Shown: positions 11,831 through 23,905 of the stretch, one piece after another
Numbering within the stretch: the stretch's first letter is position 1
Layout: the number at the start of each line of letters is the position of its first letter
Assembly (NCBI RefSeq): GCF_040807025.1
Contig: NC_090953.1
Coordinates: 26,148,997-26,212,996, forward strand
DNA from: Struthio camelus
Taxonomy: Eukaryota > Chordata > Aves > Struthioniformes > Struthionidae
Direction: 5' to 3'
Length of the DNA: 64,000 nt
Translations under genes and position numbers: made by a program
Notes under the pieces: generated by a model
The model's database searches: none
The model's input: only the letters and a program-made list of their open reading frames with translations
Told to the model about the DNA's origin: nothing

Positions 11831-13130
11831 GTTGGAGGGACATTCTTGTTTCCCAGTCTACTGGAAAATTGTGTTGTTCCATTCTTGCAAAGGCTTAATG
11901 GCATCACTGACTACAAGGAAGGGTCTGAGAGTAAAGCAGAGAGTGTATTAGATAGCAAGACAAAGCTGTCTTGACACAGAAACTCCTCGTGGTTTCCAGT
12001 CTAATATCAGAAAACCGCTTCCACCAGCAAAACAGTAGCCCTGATCTGAAGTCCATGGATGGTAACAAGAAATTTCTCAGTATTTTGGCTGATCTTGTAC
12101 CACTGCCAAAGAGTCTGATTACCTTCCAAATTAAGCCTGAGAGAGCTAAGTAGCTTCATGTGAAAATGTAAATTTTGAGTACATTGGAAATACTATCTTG
12201 GAATGTAATCCAGCGCATTAACAAAACTATTATTAACTTATTAACTGTTTACAAAATGATTACAAATTTTTCTTGGGCAGCACAGCTATCAGTCAGTTAC
12301 TGTGAACCTTACTCACGTGAGCAGTGTCATTCTCAGGACTACTGAGACAATGTCCTGAGACATTCTCAGGACTACTAACATTTAAGAGCTCGTCATAGCA
12401 ATGGAACAGCCCATTTTGTGCAATCCCGCCAAGGGCACCTCATGATAAAGACCTCACAAACAAATGAGGCCTCAGAAACAAAGCCTCCTACCCTCATGGC
12501 CTCCCAGCATGGCTCAGCCTGCCCTGTAACAGCTCCTAGTTCATTCCCAGGTGCTTCACTGGTGAGCGAAGTAGAGCCAGGCTCGGTAAGGGCTTTTTCA
12601 TGTATGCCCCAGACTCAGGACCCACTAAGCTTGGCTTGGAGGATTATTTCTTAATTATACAGCCACAGCCTAGCTTTCCGTGCAGCCTAGAGAGGGTCAG
12701 AGGAGCAAGGCCTCACTTCCACACCTCTCCACGCTCCCTCCCCATTGTCCTTTACAGTTTGAGCTATAGGAGTAATTTTTGGTGGAAGCATTGGAACTGG
12801 TCCTCAGAAGAGACCATTATACACAGCAGGCAGTGTACCCATTTGTGAAGCAACACAGAAAGATAGGATCCCTTGAGCAAGAGGACTTGTCTCTGGAGAA
12901 AGGACTTTTGTCAGGCCCTTCCAGGAGGCCAGCAAGGGCAACCTTGTTATAAAATTATCTTTTCTCTTTTATTCGTTTGTGGGCACCGGTAAGGAGCAGC
13001 AGGAGTCAGCTTTCTTAGTTGCTAAGTTTTTCTTGCTAGCAATAAGGTGCCTCTTGGCCAGGAGCACAAGAAGGACCCAGAGCAGTTTTTTGCTCCAACT
13101 TTTAAGCAAAGGTAAGTTGTTACATATTCA
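11831..13130. other. Intergenic DNA left of the visible palindrome match
   Basis: No gene is recognised. There is a short direct duplication (CATTCTCAGGACTACT at about 12329 and again at about 12361). Whether this stretch also belongs to the palindrome arm cannot be told, because its partner would lie right of base 64000. Confidence 0.5.
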
Positions 13131-14690
13131 ATACTTTAGTTTACATAAGCAGTCAGATCTATCTACGATTCCTAGTTTTACCGATCCCTTTGCCATGTCA
13201 CAGTACAAGATAGTTCCCTGCCAGTCTTAAATGGTATATCTTATAATTATTCGTTAGCTGATTTTGCATCTCTTCTGGTGTTACCTTTGAACAACTTTTG
13301 TACTGCTGGCTGGAATAAACTGGTCTCTTTGCATTTCTTCAACTTTGTACAAAAAAACAGGGCTAAGGCAAGGTCAGATAAGATGTTCCACTTGCAGGGT
13401 GCACAGCCTTGCATGTTCTGCCCGCAAAAACTAGAGTATAATGGAAAGTGCCTTAACGCTTGCCTCCTGGTTGTGGAGGGTGGGCTCACATTGCAGCTAA
13501 GTAGCTACAACAGAGAGGACTGTCAATGCATTTCAGCTACAAAAGGCTGTCTGAGATGGCCGGAACAAGGCTTCAAAGGGGCAGGAAGATTTGCACAGAC
13601 CTAAGCTGAAAACCTGCACACACCACCACCCCGCCCCGGCCCCAGAAGTGGGCTTGCATAGTAGGAGCTTTCCTGAACTTCTCTGTCTGGAGGCCCGCCA
13701 TTTCACCAAGATCATCCTGCACCCACACTGCCAAAACGTTGCCTGTGCAGATCCAAGAGTCACACCCTAATTCTTGCAGAACAGCTCCAGGAGCATCAGC
13801 AGCATCCTGGCGCTCTTCTTTACTAAATCAAGAAGCCAGCACTGCAGGTATCAGCAGGCAGTACATGTGTAATGCTGCTTGTTGAAGCATGAAGCAAGTA
13901 ATTCTCCTTCTAGATGGCCACAGGATGGGAAAATGGAGTGCAGGTGGTTGATCTGCCCTTGGCAATTCAAGGAGAAATGCCTGTTAGGACTGTTCAACTG
14001 GTGGCTCTGCAGGATCTTAAGGAGGGGAAGACATAGGAAAAAAGTAACTAACAGAACTCAAACTAACAGAATATTGCCTCAAACTAACAGAATATTGAAG
14101 GAAAAAAAACAAAGCAAAGAAAAAGAAGCTTTTGTTGGAAAGCATATTAGCCAAAAGCAGAGTCTAGATGAGGCAGCAGCAACTCCACCTGGAAGGTATG
14201 AGGTAAGAGGAACCAAAGAGTCAGTGCAACTAGTATCACAAATGTTCTTAGTGAGGAGCAGCACAAGAGGCAAGCAAATGTATGTTGTACTGGACTGTCT
14301 CAAATTCCTAGACATCCACAGGGCTGAATACAAATGGAAAAGCACGTCCAAAGGAACAGCATTTACAGCTTCACAAGAGAGGAGGGAAGAAACCTGGAAT
14401 ACTGCTGATGGCAGACCTGGCACTGTGATGCAAAGTCATTGGGAAAGGGCTTTCCTGGAGACACAGCCAAGTATTAACACCCATAGCCAAAGGCAGTGAT
14501 GGCCTTGTCTGTAATGCTGCATCTAAAGGGATTTGATATTAGGGAACCCACACCCCTAGGGTGTCCCAGTCTGCTATTCCAAAGAGAGTTTGGATTAACA
14601 GCCTTCTGTAGCAGAGGCATAGAAACTCTGTGCTCATATTAAGGTTTCTGAAGTTCACTCATTAGTGTGATAGAAGAAACCAAACTAGGG
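13131..14690. other. Left arm, 3' flank of the three-exon gene
   Basis: Downstream of the gene's polyadenylation signal on the minus strand. No conserved coding pattern. Open frames such as 13879-14499 lack recognisable domains and are probably chance frames. The same sequence occurs at 62441-64000. Confidence 0.5.
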
Positions 14691-14696
14691 TTTATT
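14691..14696 (-). promoter_or_regulatory. Polyadenylation signal of the left-arm gene copy
   Basis: AATAAA on the minus strand (TTTATT on the plus strand), about 170 bp after the last stop codon. Confidence 0.6.
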
Positions 14697-14866
14697 GTCG
14701 TGTAACCTGATGCAAAAAGCTCTGGCTTAAACTTCAAATGCTGTCTCTGTCTTCCTCAAGCCTCCCCAGCACATTGCCTCCAAAGCAGGGAGGCGTGAAA
14801 GGCTGGTCTTGGTTTAAGGAGGGTTTCTAGCATGGCCTTCAAAGATCTTGATGTGGACACAGATGT

Positions 14867-16399
14867 CTAGTACGTGGACCTATGAATCTTTCCTGGGCTG
14901 GTAAGAGCATCTTGCTCACAGCCACGGAGGATAGATGAGAGGAGATGATGTGAAATTTCCTCTTCCATTTGTGCTGCTTTCTCTGAATAGATGGCCATCC
15001 CAGGGATGCTGATAGGAAGAAATCTGGTCCTTGGACGATTCTTCTTCAGTTTTCGGACCGGCATTTTCATTCTTTCTGGCCTTACAGCATCCTGATTGAG
15101 AAAGCTCTCGTTTCTGTATGTCGGTCCGAGCTTTTCTGCTACATGGCTTCCAGGGTTCAGCCCTGAACTGAGTTCAGTCAGAGGCTGGTGGCACTGATCT
15201 AAGATGGAATCAATTATCCCTCTCACCACTCTATCTTCCTCTTCTGAACTGTCCTCTGAGAGCACTGCCTTTTGATTCTTTTTTTTTTCAACCTTTTTCT
15301 TAATGAAGGAGTCCAGCTGCTGTTGCATGTGAGAAGTATTTTCAACGGGAAGTTTTACTATTTTATCTTTGGTGATTTTGTCATTAGAAGCTGGAGAAAA
15401 TGCCCTGTCATAAACTGGTAATTCAGCTTGCCTAAATCTGGTTTCTCCCAGTTTGGCAGCTTGCCTTGCTTCTCTGTCAATAAGCTTCTGGATCCTGGCT
15501 GAAAGTCCTGGCTCTGATTTGTCTGACATGCTGGATACCAAACACTTGCCAAAGTTATCAAAAACAATTGCTACAATCGCTCTAGCAACCAGTTGAATTT
15601 CTTCCTGGGGCGTTGGATGCAGAGCTGCAGAAGGTGCTATTCTTTCAGTGCTGCCAAACAATCTTCCACTAAACTCCAGGGGAGCCTCCCTTAAGATGTA
15701 AACAGACTGACCCAGCTCTTTCACCCTCTCGTACACCTCCCAGACCACACTCTCAGCTGCCTCAACAGTATCCTGTGCTTCTGGGGTTGTCTGCTCCTCA
15801 AATACATTTTTTAAAATGCTGTAGCTAGGATAGTCTCGCTTTCCACCCAAGTCAACACCACTGTTAATCCACCTGGGAAGCTTGGCATCTTTCCTTCCTA
15901 ATGGAGATTCAGAACAAGTTTGGCTCAAAAGCAACTTCTTTGGCAGCTCTGTGTTAGGTCCCATGCTTGTAATGGCCCTGTGAAAGCTGCAAAGATCCCG
16001 AGGCACCTTTCTTTTTCTCCATGCCTCCAATTCCAGAGACATTCAGGTCCTTCTGGGCAGTGATGGGAAAGATGGTTTTTGAGGCTGTAGAGGAGCTGTC
16101 TTCTCCCCTGCTATGGGGTTGAAACAACTTGGTGAGACGGTGGGCTTTATGCTTGTTCCTGGGACAACCTTCCGTGTGCTGCTGGAGGGCAGACTTTCCA
16201 ACAAACCATGTAGCTCCTCACTGCATAGGCTGCGGCTGCCAGAGTTGCCTGAAGAGAACTGGGGATCCTCCAAAACAGCATGACATTTCTCTTTACTTCT
16301 GGCTTCCCCATCTGACACAGCTGTATATAAGATTCCAGTCACTTCTGCCACAGCTTTTGTCAGTATAGCGTTAGTATTCAGTACTTCATCTAAAGCCAT
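14867..16399 (-). CDS. Last exon of the three-exon gene, left arm, with in-frame TGA
   Basis: Begins directly after an acceptor (TTCTGTTATAG) with ATG GCT and runs 118 codons (MALDEVLNTNAILTKAV) to a TGA at 16043-16045, then 391 more codons in the same frame to TAG. The long frame after the TGA suggests a fairly young nonsense change, or read-through. The protein is hydrophilic, with a Lys-rich, Ser/Glu-rich segment (KKKVEKKKNQ, SEDSSEEEDR). It has recurring amphipathic stretches such as AVAEVTGILY, VARAIVAIVFDNF, VVRGIIDSIL and HHLLSSILRG. This repeating pattern is what suggests an FSIP2-like identity, with low certainty. There is no signal peptide or membrane segment. Confidence 0.55.
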
Positions 16400-18424
16400 C
16401 TATAACAGAAACAGTTATTAACTGATGGGTGAATGCTTTCCTTTACTTAGATTTGTTTTCCTTTTCCCCACATTAAACTGCTCACTAGATGTCTTTCAAG
16501 CAGTCAAGCTTGAAAACAATGTGATCTCAACCCAGGAAGCAGCTGATTTCAAACAAAGACTGGCTATAGCTTAACGACCTGTCTGCATTTTGCAACCGCA
16601 AAAAAATGTTACTAGGGAGACATCACCTGGGCTGCACATGTCAATGGTGTTTCTAAAAATCAGTAAGATGAGATTTTCTAAATATAAGAGAACTGCACTG
16701 AATCTGAGGTCATGCTTTTGGATCTCAGTGTGGTAGACAACGGGTCAGGCCCCCATTTCCACTCTCCACTGCGAAGGGAGCCCTTGGACTGGCTTATGCA
16801 GAGATGTGCATGGTAAACCCCCACACTTAGTAAAATAAAGCCCCGGAGAAGGTGGTGTGCTGTGCACTGGCATGGCTGGGGCCAAGACAAGCTGAAGCTC
16901 TTTCCTGCAGACTGGTCTCGCTGGGAGGTGGAACCTGGTATCCTGTGGGTCAGGAAGGCCAGAGGATTCCAGGCCTGGGAAGTTTCCTGGGGAGATCCAC
17001 AAAGAGTACGGACTTCCTGGCCCTCCAGGGAAGGAAATCTTCACCCAGAACCCATGCGGAACCCATCCCACTGCTCCCCAGGAGCCAAGCGGTGCCTCTT
17101 GTCTTTGGAGAGGGAAGCCTGCACAAAGGCAGTTCTGGGTTCTGAAAGGGAGCTGGTCTTCTCGTGCCCTGCAGGTCTCCCTGGTGGTGGCATTAGATCA
17201 ACTGCCACTTCACAAAACACCTTGGCCAGGGATCACCACACAAATCCCATCAGCACAGCTGTCCCAGGGCTTGCCAGTACCCCCTTATGGTAGAGTGTCA
17301 GCTAGAAGAGAAATCTGAACACACACTGGTATTTGTGCCTCAGGATGTCTTCCAAAGGGCTACGAACAACAATTACGATTTCCAGATCTATCTGGTCTCT
17401 CATGAGAGCCCTGATACGCTGCTCACAGCAAGGCTGAGATCTCCCAGGCTGCTGGCTGCTGCCATGGGAATTATTCTTAAGAACTCAGAAGGTGGAGCTA
17501 ACTCCCTCTGATCTGGCAGGAGGCCCAAGCAAGTGTCCGCGGTAGCTCTAGAGCACTCAGCTCGCTGCAGCGTGCATAAGCAGCGTACTCAGCCAAGTGC
17601 TGGCAGCATCAGGTTGAGGGATGTTGCTGGTTTGGCTACTCACCAGAGGAAAAATCAGCAACGTGGAACATGGGGACATTTTGTGCAGCTAACTGATTTG
17701 TGCTAAGCGGGTCAGCCTGGAGCAGAAGTGGCCACCGAGAGCACCCAGGCACACCTTTGCCTCAGAACCTGCCTATGCCTTCTGTGAGAGAGACTGACTA
17801 CGGAAAACACCCACTTGTGGTCTCTGACAACCATCCTTGAAAGAGCGCACATCACAAACCAGCAAGGCAACATCTCCTCAGTGACCGAGCACCACTTACA
17901 AGCTGAGTGAAACTGCCGCTGGCATCCACCCAGCTCTGGTTTACTGGTCTCCCGGCAAGATCTCTCTGCGCAGTGTTTCATAAGCGGAAGTGGCTGCCTA
18001 GCCAGGGATGGAAAGCCACTGTGGAGCAGCACAGGGGAGAGAAGTGGAAAGGGGAGAGGATGAGAGTAAGGCAACAGGAAAAGCCACTCTCCAGAGAACT
18101 GCTGTTCCTGCTGACCGCCCTGCCTTTAGTTATGCTCAAGGGACGTTACCAGGCATTCCTGTTTTCCTGTAGCGTGCATCATACATTACTGCCTATCCCA
18201 GCAGTGAATTTGCCTCCCAGACACAGAGTGCAACACAAGCATGAAATACTGTAACCACCAGCACAGCGACGACATAATTTCCCATGCATATGTGTCTCCA
18301 CCGTGTCAATGAGGTACACTGGCCGCCAGGTGACTACTCCAAAAGGAAAGACAGACCTAACACCAGCGACATTTGACTATTCCACTGATGCAATTTTGGT
18401 GGAGCTGGAAAATGAGAAAGATAC
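16400..18424 (-). other. Intron between middle and last exon, left arm
   Basis: Lies between donor CAG|GTATCT and acceptor TTCTGTTATAG on the minus strand. Several short open frames occur (for example 17287-17511 on the plus strand), but none has recognised motifs. No mobile element is recognised. Confidence 0.5.
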
Positions 18425-18913
18425 CTGGGAAACCAGAGGCTTTTCTTCAACCATCTCTGGCTCCTTCCCTTTCGTTTTAAGCTTATGCCATGGAGGTGGC
18501 TCACATTTTGGTCTGGGTGGCAGTTTATCCAGTGGTGGTCTAGGCTTGGTTTTCAGTAGTGGAAGTGGCACAGATAGAGGCCTGGTCTGACTTTCCGCCC
18601 CAGGTGGCTTTGGCTCAGCCTCTCTGCGTCTCTGGGGTTTGTCAGGGAGGTGGCATCCATCTTCCATTGCTTCATCCAACACTTGGAAAACAACTTGACT
18701 GGCAAAATCTTGGAGGGCTGAGACTAATGCCTCTTCTTTGAGGCAATCAGGAGTGCCAGAGGGAGAGTGGCCAGGACAGTGGCAAGGCACATCAGGTGAG
18801 GTTGTTTTCTTCACGACACCTGTGATTCTTTTATCAAGTTCTTTGCTAGTGCCTGGTGGAGATGTCAGCATTGTCTTGAGAGGTGGGAAATCAGCTGACT
18901 TTTCAGAAACACT
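18425..18913 (-). CDS. Middle exon of the three-exon gene, left arm
   Basis: 163 codons, phase 0 at both ends, bounded by an acceptor (TTTCTCTTGCAG) and a donor (CAG|GTATCT). It encodes SVSEKSADFPPLKTMLTS at the start and KPLVSQ at the end. It contains a helical stretch EEALVSALQDFASQVVFQVL and then a long Pro- and Lys-rich segment (KTKPRPPLDKLPPRPK), likely disordered. No stop or frameshift. Splicing joins it to the last exon as VSQ then MALDEV. Confidence 0.6.
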
Positions 18914-20181
18914 CTGCAAGAGAAACAAGGAGGGTGAAGGTCTTACCAGAATAAACAAGAGCATGCATCAAAGGAAAATGACCTTTTAAGCCTGCAAACC
19001 ACAGAGGTGAAAGGAGGGAAGGCCCAATCTGTAATCCAAGCCTTGGTGAGCATTCAACGAGAGGTCAATTGGAAACTCTGTCTTTAAATCAGACAAGTTC
19101 AAATACTGACCCCAAGGTGGATTCAGACAGCCCTATGTTGTGGCCCAGACACCATCAAACGCTGCTCAGCATGTGCTTTCCCAGCACTCGCAGAGAGCTG
19201 GGCAGTGTGGGAACACAGCTGAGCTCATGACATAGGTGCCCTTGTGCCTCTCCAGGTGAGAGGGCAGGACCATGAGCATCAGACCAAGATTGCGGCTTTT
19301 GTTCATCTGCACATGCAGGGTTGCCAAAAATTGTAGTCCGATTTTCTCAGGAGATTTGCTTAAAGCCCTACCTTCCAGAAATGAGCGATTATAGATTGTG
19401 AGAGCTTCTGCTTTGGGATGCTTTTGTCTTCATAGCTGCAGGAAAACCACTTTGTTGGGGTGATCCACATCCACTCTGAAAGGCTCAGAACATAGCAGAA
19501 CTTACAAAACATAGCTCCGTGTCTATGTCTGTGTCAGTCTCTCTGTCTATGACTAGCTCTGTTCCCGGTTTAAAAACTTGCAGTTATTTAATGACTGGCT
19601 TCTGGGGAGTCTGTTTTGATAACTAACCAGGTGAGTCTAATCTAGAGCAAAACACCATTCACTTTCTCTGTTTCCAGGTGACAGTGCCGTACTTTTGAGC
19701 CATTTATAGCATTGAGACTGGTGGCGTTTTGAGCTTGCACTCACAGTGCACAGGCACTAAGCATGTGCTCAGGTTGTTGTGGGAGAAGGGCTTCTCTTCT
19801 GAAACAAAGGCTCTGTGAGATCCCTCAAAGTCTAGCTGTAGACCAAAGAGTCGGTATGGTATGATACTGTAAATCGCCTCCTGCCCATGCTGGGGCTCAG
19901 ATTTCAAGTGATGAAAGCCAAGAAGAGAAAGACTCCACCCTCTTCCTGTCCAGCTCCCTCATGCCCCAAACACATAGTGCTGGGTTCAGAGGAGGGGCTG
20001 ACAAGGAGCTGATTGTGTATACAGGTACGTGTGAGTCCACAGTGAAGAGGCTAAGGACATCTTGCTGTGTGTATCGCTATGCAACACAATACAGTTAGTT
20101 TCCAATGAAATCGGAGTGTGTCCGTGGTGGCTTTCCTCTTTGGGAGAGGTCTTAGTGCCAGGAGATTTAGACGAGACATAC
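18914..20181 (-). other. Intron between first and middle exon, left arm
   Basis: Lies between donor AAG|GTATGT and acceptor TTTCTCTTGCAG on the minus strand. No other feature is recognised. Confidence 0.5.
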
Positions 20182-20717
20182 CTTTGGGTGGAAAACCCTC
20201 ACCACTTCTTCCATCCACTCCCTCTCCTCCCTGCGTGCAATCTGGGCTGAAAATTTCTCCAACATGCTCCACTCAGGGCCCTGCCCAGCTTTGCTTGTGA
20301 CTTGTTTTTTCCTTTCTCTTCCTGAGCTGGGCAGGGCAGGGTAGTGGCTGGAGCAGAAATGACCCCGCTCTGTCCAACAGGAACACCTTTGAGACTCACT
20401 GACTGAGCCTGAGTTGAGCTCGTCATATACCACCATGACATCCCTTATTTGCTGGGCAGCTTCTTCCATTGCAGGCTGGAGGCTCTCACATCCATGTCGG
20501 CAAGGAAGTCCACAAAGTTGGCGAATTCCTCGGCAGCCGGGTGGGAGGGGGGAAAGGGGGCATGCTGCTCCTCCTTGGCGTTTGCTGTGGTGTTCCTCTC
20601 AAATATGCTCCAGGAGGAAACAGCTCTATGACACCATGACTCCTTTGGGATCTGCCATCCATGATGGGCCGGCAGTGTAAACTGGGTGCTCCAGTTAGTG
20701 GGCTTTTGGGATGACAT
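20182..20717 (-). CDS. First recognised exon of the three-exon gene, left arm, frameshifted
   Basis: Starts at ATG (MSSQKPTNWSTQFTLP), six bases after a pyrimidine tract ending TGTGCAG that could be an acceptor, with an in-frame TGA just upstream, so this ATG may be the true start. The frame is open to about LADMD, and then the sensible reading moves to another frame (ESLQPAMEEAAQQIRDVM) and stays open to a donor after HPK (AAG|GTATGT). The shift lies at about 20485-20490. The second part is acidic and helical (RREEREWMEEVV). The family is not recognised. Confidence 0.45.
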
Positions 20718-22639
20718 GTCTCACTGCACAGGAGCAAAGCAAAGCAGAGCATGTCATTCAGGAGGGGACTGGAAGGGCTGGAAAACCCATCACTCGGAGC
20801 CCCTGCAAAGTCGGTCACTTCTTGCAGCCCTCAGGGTAGACAAGCATTACGACTCCATTGTAAAGCCACTGCAGGAAATAAGCATGCTCTGGCTGGGGAA
20901 TAGACTACATATTGTAACCACTAAAACAAGGACACTTCACACTCCCCTCTTGCCTTTCACTTGCAGCTATCTACCTTTCAGATGTATTAATGTGCTGCAC
21001 CACACAGGACAGAAGAGCTGCTTGGACCCCCCTTGTAAGACAGGGGAAATATGATCGGCCACAGGTTGCAGGGTGAGGCACAGCCCTCTTCATGCTTTAT
21101 TTGCAAGAGTGTCCTTTCCCCTTCCTGAATTCTGTGAATAGACTGACAGAAGCTACACAAGATATAGAGAGTCTTGGACTCCCTCAGCTAACTGGGAGCC
21201 CAAGCCCTGCATCAGTGCACATTTGTGTGGGAGAGGCAGTGCAAAAAGCAGGGTAGAGTGCGCATGGAGGTGGAGGAGTGCTGAGTGCCTGTGAAAGGCT
21301 GAGGTATTTGGTAGGTGCCTCTCAGGATAAGGTGGGTGGGGGAGACTGGAAGAGATGCTGAGGACCCAAAACCGTGGGTCTCTGGGCTCAGGAGGATTAT
21401 CTGTACTTGACAAGTTTGGCCCACACGTGCCGAGGCAGAGGTGTGGTGTGGGAGAGAGTGTGTGGAAGCAGAGGGCCTGGGTTTGGGGAGCCACACAGTG
21501 GGCTATATTTATCTGGGTGCCTGCAAGTGGGGAACAACAATGAGAGATCATCTCTGTGGGGTGACGATAGAGGGGCCACAGTCTTCAATGCTGGGATTAG
21601 AAATACAAGTCAGAAAGCTGTTTTAGCTTCAGGGCATTTTCCTTGAGCAGCACTGCAGTTCCTCTGAGCCTGAGGCAGGAGGACACAGGGGTTTGGCAGG
21701 GACCTCACTGAGGCCAGGATTTATAACTGACATTCAACCCACCCCCTCCACCAGCCTAGAGACGCTGCTGGGCAAAGGCAAGAGGTGAAGCCACGCGATA
21801 GATATGCACTAGGTGTATCTTTAGCAAGGATTGTGGTACTTCAAGCAGGAAAACCATCGCTGCAACAAGATGGAGCCTCAAGGAATGTGTCCCAGGGACA
21901 GCATGAACATAATGTGACCCTCCGCGCGTACTGCAAATGAGAAAACGCCCTCCAACCTCAAAGAGCTACAGGACATTTGCTATGATGAGACTTCCCCTTT
22001 CCAACCATCAGTCCTACTTACAGCTACCTCGCAAGGGCTGCTGTCAGCAGGTAACACAGACTTGTTTCCCATGATTTCTTTCTGAACCAGGGACTGGATC
22101 ATGCAGTCTCTTTCAATCATAAGTCAGACAGGGTTTTCTCCGAACACACCTTGCAGTCATAAAAGGGAAGCCTGACTTGAAAGCCAGGGGAAGCCAGACG
22201 ACTGAGCACGTCCAAAGCTAACCGTTTCCTCGAAGGGTTCCTACTACCGTGACATCAGAGACTGTGATGTCATAAACAGCTAACCAGGTGAGCACATCAG
22301 GCTGGGCAGCACTGGCACCACCCCCTTGAAGGCCAATGGGCACCACCAGGCTCGTCTTTGCTCTAGCAGATGGGGGTGACCTGAGGAAATGGTCCAAAGC
22401 AGTTTCCCAAAAGAGCACAGAAACCTGCTTTGCTGTCCCACCCAAAGCTGGAGTTTGTCATTTCTGTTGCGTTTCATGAAATCTGGGCACCTGCAGCCCA
22501 GCCATCAGCTCTCCGGGGGGGGTTCCTTTGCTTTCTTCTAGTCAGGTTCTTTAGCATCGAAGCTTTTAATCGCAGCTAGTGGACATATGACTGTGGGTGC
22601 AGTCACAGGAGAGTGATCAGTTCGCAAACGGCTCATCTC
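20718..22639. other. 5' flank of the left-arm gene copy
   Basis: No further exon can be supported. It holds the CRE-like inverted repeat at 22250-22272. The open frames have no domain signatures. Confidence 0.4.
22250..22272. promoter_or_regulatory. Inverted pair of CRE-like sites, left arm
   Basis: TGACATCA and TGATGTCA form a perfect 8-bp inverted repeat around a 7-bp spacer. Each half differs by one base from the cAMP-response element TGACGTCA. It lies 1.5 kb upstream of the first recognised exon. A regulatory role is inference. Confidence 0.35.
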
Positions 22640-23540
22640 CACAAACATGAAAGAACTCAAGAGAAACAATGGCAGGTGGGGGAGCCCCCAAAACCTAGTG
22701 AGCAAAATGGTCACCCTGCCCCAGCTCCTCTCTGAACCGCAGTTCAGGTGTGAAACCCGTGAGTTACAGGAGCGGCTCTTCTGGGTGCCTCTTGGACTCA
22801 TAGGCAGGAGGGAGAAGAGATTTTCTGAGATTGTTCAAAACTTGTTATGGGATGTTTGGGGGCAGGAATCAAAGGCAGGGAGAGGGAGGGGCCTAGGTGA
22901 TATGGGGAGGATCAGGCATGGGAAAATAGAGGGATAAGAGGTTTAAAATGGGCTGGAGGTGTGGAGACTGGGGCTGGTCAGTAGGCTTGGCCAGCCATGC
23001 CATGGCACCTGATCACTGCAGTCTGACCTCTCTTCTCATTAAACTCCATTTCTAACGTGTGTGTATGAAAGTCTACGTGGTGAGACAAGGGGTCCGGGGC
23101 CTGCATGTTTGTGGTGCCAGCAAGGGGAGCGAGTGAGGGTACACACGTGTGGTTGTGAGGGGATATGAGACCAGGCTAGCGGCCAAATAGCTGAAGTGGT
23201 TTGGAAACCAGGTGTGTGTGTGTTGGGTGTGTGTGTGTGTGTGCGCGTGCGTGCGTGCACACCTCTGTGCAGGAGGCAGCTAGGGACAAGAGCATCCGGG
23301 GCCATCTCTGGGGAGACTGAGTGTCTAAAGCCCACCTACTGTGGGATCCTCACTGAGTGCGTAGGTGAGTGAGAAGCGGAGGGAGCAGGGAGGGGGCGTG
23401 TTTGTGTGTGTGCGTACCAGAAGCAAGAGAGGGGCTGTGGGCCTCAGGGGGCTCACAAGCCCAGGTTAGCAGCAACTGGGGAGAGCAAGGGTCTGGGACA
23501 AGCTACTAGGAGACTCGCTGTCTAAGCCCAGGAACTGAAG
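22640..23540. repeat. Diverged duplicate of the inner-arm and spacer unit, left arm
   Basis: The block with AAAATAGAGGGAT, then GGTGCCAGCA and GAGTGAGGGT, is paralogous to 36700-37305 in the same orientation. Clear divergence shows this duplication is older than the palindrome. It ends in GT-rich sequence with a TG-repeat run at about 23213-23262. Confidence 0.6.
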
Positions 23541-23619
23541 GGATCCACATTGTATAAATGAATGTATTTCCCGCTAATGGACCTTTCCCCTGATAAGCCA
23601 AAGAAGGAAAGAGAGGGGG

Positions 23620-23905
23620 GCTGTTAGTGCTATTTGTGCCTGTGTGCGTGTTGAGTGTGTATGTCCAGGCAGGTCCATGTGCCTGGCTGTGTGCGCACAC
23701 ATGCACACACTGTGTGCACGCTGACTATGGACCATACGTGTTTGTTGGCCCAGCTGTGTGTATGTGCATGTGCACGCTGCATGTGCGTGTCTGTGCGGGA
23801 CTCTGGGCTCAGCCATGTGTCCATGCATGCACACACTGTGCATGCATGCCACACTGCGTGTGGGCATCTGTGTCCCGGTCACGTGTCCATGTATGCACAC
23901 TCTGT
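23620..23905. repeat. GT/CA-rich array with ATGCATGC blocks, left arm
   Basis: Irregular alternating purine-pyrimidine DNA (TGTGTGCATG, ATGCATGCACAC and similar) for nearly 300 bp. The sequence type favours Z-DNA. It creates several long but meaningless open frames rich in His, Thr, Cys and Val. Confidence 0.6.

Larger units (their letters stand above)
14691..20717 (-). pseudogene. Three-exon host gene, left-arm copy, interrupted (possibly FSIP2-like)
   Basis: Span from the first recognised exon (ATG at 20717) to the AATAAA signal. Three blocks join in phase 0: 20182-20717, 18425-18913 and 14867-16399. Splice sites fit at each recognised joint: a donor AAG|GTATGT, an acceptor CTCTTGCAG, a donor CAG|GTATCT and an acceptor TTCTGTTATAG. 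Two disruptions occur, a frame change in exon 1 and an in-frame TGA in the last exon, and both are also in the right-arm copy. Helical, Val- and Ile-rich repeats weakly recall fibrous sheath-interacting protein 2, a sperm-tail protein. Upstream exons may exist that I do not recognise. It may be a pseudogene, or a gene still expressed in shortened form. Confidence 0.5.

Noticed and set aside
17287-17511. 74-codon frame within intron 2 (plus strand)
   Set aside because: It looks mildly protein-like but has no splice context, no recognised motif and opposes the host gene.
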